From Escallonia rubra (Eukaryota; Streptophyta; Magnoliopsida; Escalloniales; Escalloniaceae), in the NCBI GenBank assembly GCA_033065855.1, contig JAVXUO010002186.1:124001-188000 (forward strand): a stretch of DNA of 64,000 nt, given 5' to 3'. Shown here one piece after another: positions 58,225-64,000 of the stretch (position 1 is its first letter; each line of letters starts with the position of its first letter). The position numbers were made by a program, and so were the translations under genes. The notes beneath the pieces were generated by a model. That model did not search any database and was not told where the DNA came from. It was given only the letters and a program-made list of their open reading frames with translations.

Positions 58225-58985
58225 CGGTGCCTGTAGCACGAGACAATACCTGGTGCCGGGGGCACATGTTGTGAAAGTGGCGCGGCGACGAACGTCGCGG
58301 AGACAATACCTGGTGCCGTGGGCACATGTTATGAAAGAGGCGCACGGGCGCGGCGACGAACGTCGCGGAGACAATACTTGGTGTTGTGGGCACGTGTTAT
58401 GAAAGTGGCACGGCGACGAACGTCGCGGAGCAATACTTGGTGCTGGGGCACGTATGATGAGACTGGCGCACGGGCGCGGCGACGAACGTCGCGGAGCAAT
58501 ACTTGGTGTCGGGGCATGTATCATGAGAATGCACGTAGGCGCGGCGACGAACGTCGCGGAGACAATACTTGGTGCCGGGGCACGTATGATGAGACTGGCG
58601 CACGGGCGCGGCGACGAACGTCGCGGAGCAATACTTTGTGTCGGGGTAGGTATCATGAGAATGCACATAGGCGCGGCGACGAACGTCGCGGAGACAATAC
58701 TTGGTGCCGGGGCACGTATCATGAGAATGCACGCAGGCGCGGCGACGAACGTCGTGGAGACAATACTTGGTGCCGGGGCACGTATCATGAGAATGGCGCG
58801 CAGGCGCAACGACGAATGTTGCGGAGACATACTTGGTGTCGGGGCACATATCATGAGGATGGCACCCGGGCGTGGCGATGAACGTTGTGGAGACATACTT
58901 GGTGCTGGGGCACGTGTCATGAGGATGGAGCCCGGGCACGGTGACGAACGTTGCGGAGACGGTACATGGGCGCGCGTCGGGTGTC
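58225..58985. repeat. About 66-bp tandem repeat, eleven copies
   Basis: The unit contains gcggcgacgaacgtcgcgg, then agacaatacttggtgccggg and cacgtat.atgagaatg. Copies start at about 58269, 58345, 58405, 58477, 58541, 58607, 58671, 58739, 58805, 58870 and 58938, the last ones degraded by C-to-T type changes. The gcgacgaacgtcgc core is itself a palindrome. Frames on both strands through this array are artefacts. Confidence 0.9.
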
Positions 58986-59144
58986 CCAAAGAAGAGATGT
59001 GAGCTGAGTGTACCTGTCATAACAAGATAATGAATGCAACATGTAGTAATGACAAAGTCGGGAGTGATGGTATGCGGTCGTCGGCGACGGGTCATTCGGC
59101 GGTAGCGCGCGACTTATGGCGACGGGCATCGCGGGAGCGGTGTG

Positions 59145-59455
59145 CGATCACGGACGACGGACGTCACGAGGTTGATGCACGACGGACGTCGCGAGGTTGA
59201 TGCACGACGGACGTCGCGAGGTTGATGTACGCACAGACATCGCGAGGTTGATGCACGAAGGACGTCGCGAGGTTGATGTATGACGGATGTCGTGTCGCGA
59301 GGTTGATGTACGCACGGACGTCGTGAGGTTCATGCACGACGGACGTCACGAGGTTGATGCATGACGGACGTCGCGAGGTTGATGTATGACGGATGTCACG
59401 TCGAGAGGTTGATGCATGACGGACGTCGCGAGGTTGATGTAAGAACGGATGTAAA
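59145..59455. repeat. About 26-bp tandem repeat (gacgtcgcgaggttgatgca)
   Basis: About ten copies with variants (tgatgtacgcac, tgatgtatgacggatgtc). It is followed by ggccgaggccgacc words at 59500-59640, shared with the other solo LTR. Confidence 0.9.
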
Positions 59456-60197
59456 CATCGCGGATGTGCAAAGACTCGAGAAAACAAGTGCGCGCGGGAG
59501 GGGAGGCCATAGGCCAAACATTGGGGGGAAGGCCAAGGCCACCACCCTTGTGGAGGCCGAGGCCGACCCCTTGGGGAGGCCGAGGCTGACCCTAGGGGGT
59601 GGCCAAGGCCAATGGCCAACTCCCATGAAGGGAGGCTAAGGCCACTCCCCCCTTCAGTGAATTTCGGGCGTGCCAACGGTAGGTGTTTTGATGAGGAAAG
59701 AGGAATCCGAAAATTGCATTACGACGAGCGTGTCGACGTGAATCATACCCATGTGACGAACAAGGTGCCAAGGTTACGTACAAAGCATACGAAGTGAAAA
59801 AAGTGCAAAAAGGGCTTTGTGCAAAAAGTGAAGAACCGGGGGTGGAAGGCCAAGGCCAACCCCCTCATGGGAGGCCGAGGCCGACCCCATGGCCTTGGCC
59901 AAGGCCTTTGCCCCTTGACCCCGTTTCTCCAAATGTGCCGTCGGCCGATGTTTTTGATGAAAAGGTGTTCGGATGGTCCCGACGTGACGATCGCGTTAGC
60001 GTGAGTGATGTCGATGCAAAATAAAATGTCTAAGTCACACACGAAGCGTGTGAAGCGAGAAAAACAAGTGTCTTGGGCGCGCGGGCACTGACCGGTTTGA
60101 TGCGTTGGAAAATTGACTGTTGCTTGTGCGGACGTGTCATGCAAAATGGACCACAGTGGGCCTTTGGGTACGACCAGAATAGGTTGGGAACACAGTG

Positions 60198-60655
60198 TAA
60201 TTAAATTATTTTCGTTGATATCTGATTAGGGAGAGTGTCGAATCTCTTCCTCATTGCCTTTGAAATAAATATGTTAATCATTTGAAATCCGTCTTCTGAA
60301 TTTTGAGCGACCTTACTGAGCTCCCAAAAGCTCACCCTCTTTTTCTGTTCCCTTCTGCAGGTAATAACCAACAATAGATTGTATTGAGTATGGATTAGAA
60401 CTGAGCGAAGGAAAGATAATTGCAGTTTTGGTCTTGGTCATTAGAACCCCTACATGGGTCAGTATTGCTATTTAAAAATTTTGACTTAGAATTTATGTTT
60501 AAATTATGATAGTACATTTAGAGTATTGTCTTATTCGATGTTTTAGTTGCTCTCACTGGCTAGTGGTTCTAATTTGGTTGAGTTTGAGGGTATTATTGTC
60601 TTAGTGTAAATGATTGAGTGAGTATTAACATTCTGAAAATTCTGGGATGTTACAT
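60198..60655. repeat. Diverged repeat unit, part B of copy 2 (uninterrupted CACTA target)
   Basis: 60300-60655 is the match of 46885-46930 plus 52476-52805. It lacks the CACTA element: gagcgaccttactgagctcc runs on without a break. It ends gggatgttaca like the other copy. Confidence 0.7.
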
Positions 60656-61752
60656 TTTAAAATTTTGAAGTATTAATGGTTAATGTTTCTCGTATTCACA
60701 TTTTTCAGATTTTATTTTGTTATATTTAAGTTCTTTTGAGGTGTTAATAGCTAAAATTAAGGCCTAACAAGTACGTATATTGATTCAGTAGAGTTTTACA
60801 ATATGTAGAATTGATATTCTGGTTTTATAAGGTTTACAAAACATGGGCCAATAATACCCACCCAATTTTTATTAAAAACCATTGTAAAAACTTAATAGGT
60901 AGAAACAAAAAATGAAAAGAACCCCGAAAGAATTATGATGATGTGCTGCTTAAGTAAAAGAGTAATTAAGAAAGAAAAGAAAGTTGAAAAAATCTTATGT
61001 GTCGCTTTAACAATATTATACGCAATGTTTAAGGTCTAATATGTGCATATCTAAATTAGATAGAGTTTTATAATTGACTTTTCAATTCAACAAGGTTTAA
61101 AATTGAACAAAATTATCTACAAATTTTTAATAACAAATTATACTAAATCTTAATAAGTAAAGGTTAAAAAAGGAACACCAAAGTAAATAGGACGATGTTT
61201 TGCATTACTAAAAAGGGTAAAAAGGAAAGAAAAAATACACTAAGAAAGCTTACTTTTTAATTTGTAAAGTATTAATCATTAATTTCCATACATGATTTTC
61301 GTTGTTCATATTTCCGAGATTTTATTTTATTTATTTTAACTGCTTTTAAGATGTTAATAGCCAAAATTGAAATCTAATATGTAAATCTATGGGCTATGAA
61401 GAGTTTTAGAAGATGTAGAATTATTTTCCTAGTTTTATAGGATTTACAAAAATCGGGCTAATAATACCTACAAAATATTTAACAATAGAATCATAATAAA
61501 GAGTTAGTAAAGGATGATTTCGTACTTTACATTTTTGGGATTTTATATTGTTATTTTAAAGTACTTTTGAGGTGTTCATAATCAAAATTAAGGCCTAATA
61601 TATGAGTATATAGATTAGGTAAAGTTTTAGAAGTTTTATATTTGGTTTCTTAGTTTTACAAAGTCTACAAATATCGGGTGAATAATACATACAATTTTTT
61701 TAATATTAAATTATATCAAATAGTTAAGAAGGGGAGAAAAGGAAAAGGACAC

Positions 61753-61795
<43 letters not shown>

Positions 61796-64000
61796 AATTT
61801 AAAAAAGTTGGACTCTAAATGAAAAGACTAATTAAGTTGAGAGACTACTAGATGTTGGACTCTAAATAAAGAGACCAACTGATCGAGTTGGGGGACTACC
61901 ACATGCAAAGTAAGAGAAGGTTCCTAAAAAATCTTATGTGGCGCAAAGATAGGAACTCTAAAAATCCTAGGCATCACGATTATAAATCCTATATGTCGTG
62001 ATTATAGGAGACTTTTGCAGTTATCCACACACCTAATCAATGTATCAATATATTATGACTTAATTTTAGCTATTAACACCTCAAAAATACTTTAAGATAG
62101 TAAAATGAACACTCAAAAATAAAAAATAAAAACATAAAATATTTTAAAAATTAAGTCATGTTACTTTGTAAATTATTTTTGAAATATCTTAATTTTGTGA
62201 ATTATTTATCTTTGATTTCATACATGATTGGGTGTATATGATTCTCAATTTAGAATTTAAGGTCAATTTTGTGACACATCATCATGTTTATTTTCTAGTC
62301 CTTTTCTTTTTTATCTACATTTATTAACATTACACATGCATCATGATTTTTATTTTAATTTATTATTAAAAATTTGTAGCGATTGTTGTCATAATTTTTG
62401 TTTACCTTGTGAGTAGAAAAACCTTCTAAAACTCTGCATAATCAATCCATCAGACTTAGTTTCAACTATTAAGACCTCAAAAATACTTTAAGATAACAAA
62501 ATAAATACTAAAAAATAGAAAATATTTTTAAAAATTAAGTCATATCATTTTGTAAATTATGTTCAAAAGATCTTACTTTGTGGATCATTTATCTCTGATT
62601 TCATACATGATTTGATTGTTATATATTTGTGAGATTTTGATTTATTTTAAGTACTTTTGAGGTGTTAGTATTGAAAATTAAGACCTAATATGTTAGTATA
62701 ATGAATAGGTAGAGTTTTAGAAAGTGCAAAATTGATTTTTTACTCTTATAAAGTTTAGTAAATTATGTCAATATACTCATAATGAGTATATTGATTAAGT
62801 AAAGTTTAGAATGTGTAAAAATTATAGTTTTATAAGGTATACAAAATTAGGCACATTTGACCTACGGTTTTTTTAATAATAAATCATATTAAAGTGTTAG
62901 TAAGTTGGGATAAAAAAGAAAAAAGACATGAAAACAAATAGGATGATGTGTCGCATAATTAGAAGGGGTGAATGTTGCATAAGTAGCGTTGTGAACATTC
63001 ATGTTTGTTTATTTCAAATTCATTAGTCTTAAAAATTATTTGTGAAATTAAATTGTTATTTCTGTATTTTAATTACTTTTAAGAGTTTAGTCATATTCAA
63101 TTTGATTCTTTTTTAGTTTGCATTTATTGGTGTATATTGAGGTCACACATTTTAAATCAATTTCTAAAGTAAATATCCATGTTGGTAATTTAAAAAATTA
63201 AGTCATAGTCACTTTGATTCTTTCTTGGATTGCATGTATTGGTATATATGATTCCCAATTGTTTAGAATTTTAGGTCAATTTTGTGACACATCATCATGT
63301 TTGTTTTCGAGTCCTTCTCCTTTTTTATTCATATTATTAAAATTATATATGCACCATGAATCATTATTTTAATTTATTATTAAAAATCCGTAGCTACTGT
63401 AGCCATAATTTTAATTTACCTTATATGAGTAGAATACCAATTACACACCTTCTTAAACTCTACCTAATCAATGTATCAGCATAATAGGACTTAATTTTAG
63501 CTATTAACACCTCAAAAGCACTTGAAGATAACAATATGAACACTTAAAAGCATGAAAAAGTGTAATATAATTTAAAAATTAAGTCATATAACTTTGTAAA
63601 TTATTTTTGAAAGATTTTAATTTGTGAATTATGTATCGTTGATTTCATACATGATTTGCGATACATCATCGTGTTTCATTTCGAGTCCTTCTCCTTCTTT
63701 ATCCATATTTATTAAACTTACACACGCATCATGATTTTCACTTTGCTTTATTATTAAAAAATTTGTTGCTATTGTTGCCATAATTTTAGTTTTACCTTGC
63801 ATGACATAATATTAATTCTACACCTTTTAAAACTCTATCTAATATTTGCATCAGCATATAAAGCTTTAATTTTAACTATCAACACCTCAAAAATACTTTA
63901 AGAAAAAAAAAATATTGAGAAAATAAAAAAAAACGTAAAGTATTTTTAAAAATTAAGTCATATCACTTTGTAAATTATTTTTGAAAGATCTTAATTTGTG
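60656..64000. repeat. AT-rich repeat cluster with units in both orientations (runs off window)
   Basis: The motif acttttgaggtgttaatagc.aaaattaagg.ctaa occurs forward near 60733, 61342, 61571 and 62648, and inverted (cttaattttagctattaacacctcaaaa) near 62053, 62457, 63491 and 63868. Other shared words are attaagtcatat.actttgtaaatta.ttttgaaagat, catacatgatt, and gacacatcatcatgttt. A (TA)n run lies at 61760-61792. No coding potential is visible. It may be a satellite-like or foldback-rich region. Confidence 0.8.

Larger units (their letters stand above)
56861..60192 (-). mobile_element. Second solo LTR, 3332 bp, minisatellite-rich, inverse of 5016-7434
   Basis: On the plus strand it begins TGATGCCAAGGAAAGTGGGT and ends GGTTGGGAACA, which are the inverse of the two ends of the solo LTR at 5016-7434. 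Flanks are tagtg (56856-56860) and cagtg (60193-60197), a 5-bp duplication with one T/C difference. The inverted TATA box is at 57226-57233. Between conserved blocks (56861-57060, 57530-57620, 60130-60192) it carries three large tandem arrays different from those of the first copy. Confidence 0.82.

Noticed and set aside
58225..58985. CRISPR-like regular repeats
   Set aside because: Units are contiguous and vary along their whole length with no unique spacers, and the DNA is plant nuclear.
58177..59095. Open frames of up to 270 codons on both strands
   Set aside because: The unit length of the tandem arrays keeps several frames open at once. Both strands are open and the proteins are pure repeats, so no gene is called.

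Overview
This is nuclear DNA of a flowering plant, almost certainly a eudicot. It carries genes with spliced exons for phloem-protein-2 (PP2) lectins, LTR retrotransposons with plant-type primer sites, CACTA, hAT and Mutator-like DNA transposons, and a tRNA-derived SINE. The species cannot be told from the sequence.

Host genes are few. Three PP2-type lectin genes or gene parts lie in the same direction: the last exon of one (1-342), a second whose first exon I cannot find (31135-32260), and a third with a complete three-exon model (35937-37309). Flanking segments recur at 0.6-2.8 kb, 26.6-27.9 kb and 28.2-29.2 kb. This suggests a tandem gene array that was later pushed apart by about 22 kb of transposons.

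Layout. 1-1074: PP2 3' exon and flank. 1075-2423: Mutator-like MITE filled with a telomere-like minisatellite. 2805-4684: hAT relic with a TTF-type zinc-finger exon. 5016-7434: GC-rich solo LTR. 7699-14051: CACTA element with TSD ctg. 14668-25118: complete Tat-lineage Ty3/gypsy element on the minus strand with TSD caaag, a second RNase H and an antisense extra gene. 25754-26595: possible hAT-like element. 26690-27818: second Mutator-like element. 31628-31729: SINE inside a PP2 intron. 33937-34931: hAT MITE. 38655-41008: truncated Copia element. 41790-43988: 5' half of a second CACTA element. 43989-44263: TA microsatellite. 44264-45905: gypsy gag-protease relic with its 3' LTR. 45906-60655: two diverged copies of one repeat unit, interrupted by a third CACTA element (46934-52472), a hAT element (52868-55450) and a second solo LTR (56861-60192). 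60656-64000: AT-rich repeat array with copies in both orientations.

Many element boundaries are fixed by target-site duplications (TSDs) read directly in the sequence: 9 bp for both Mutator-like elements, 8 bp for three hATs, 3 bp for two CACTAs, 5 bp for the gypsy element and both solo LTRs (one pair has a mismatch), and 17 bp for the SINE. Nesting order can therefore be read. Most open frames outside the listed genes are products of simple or GC-rich repeats and are not annotated.
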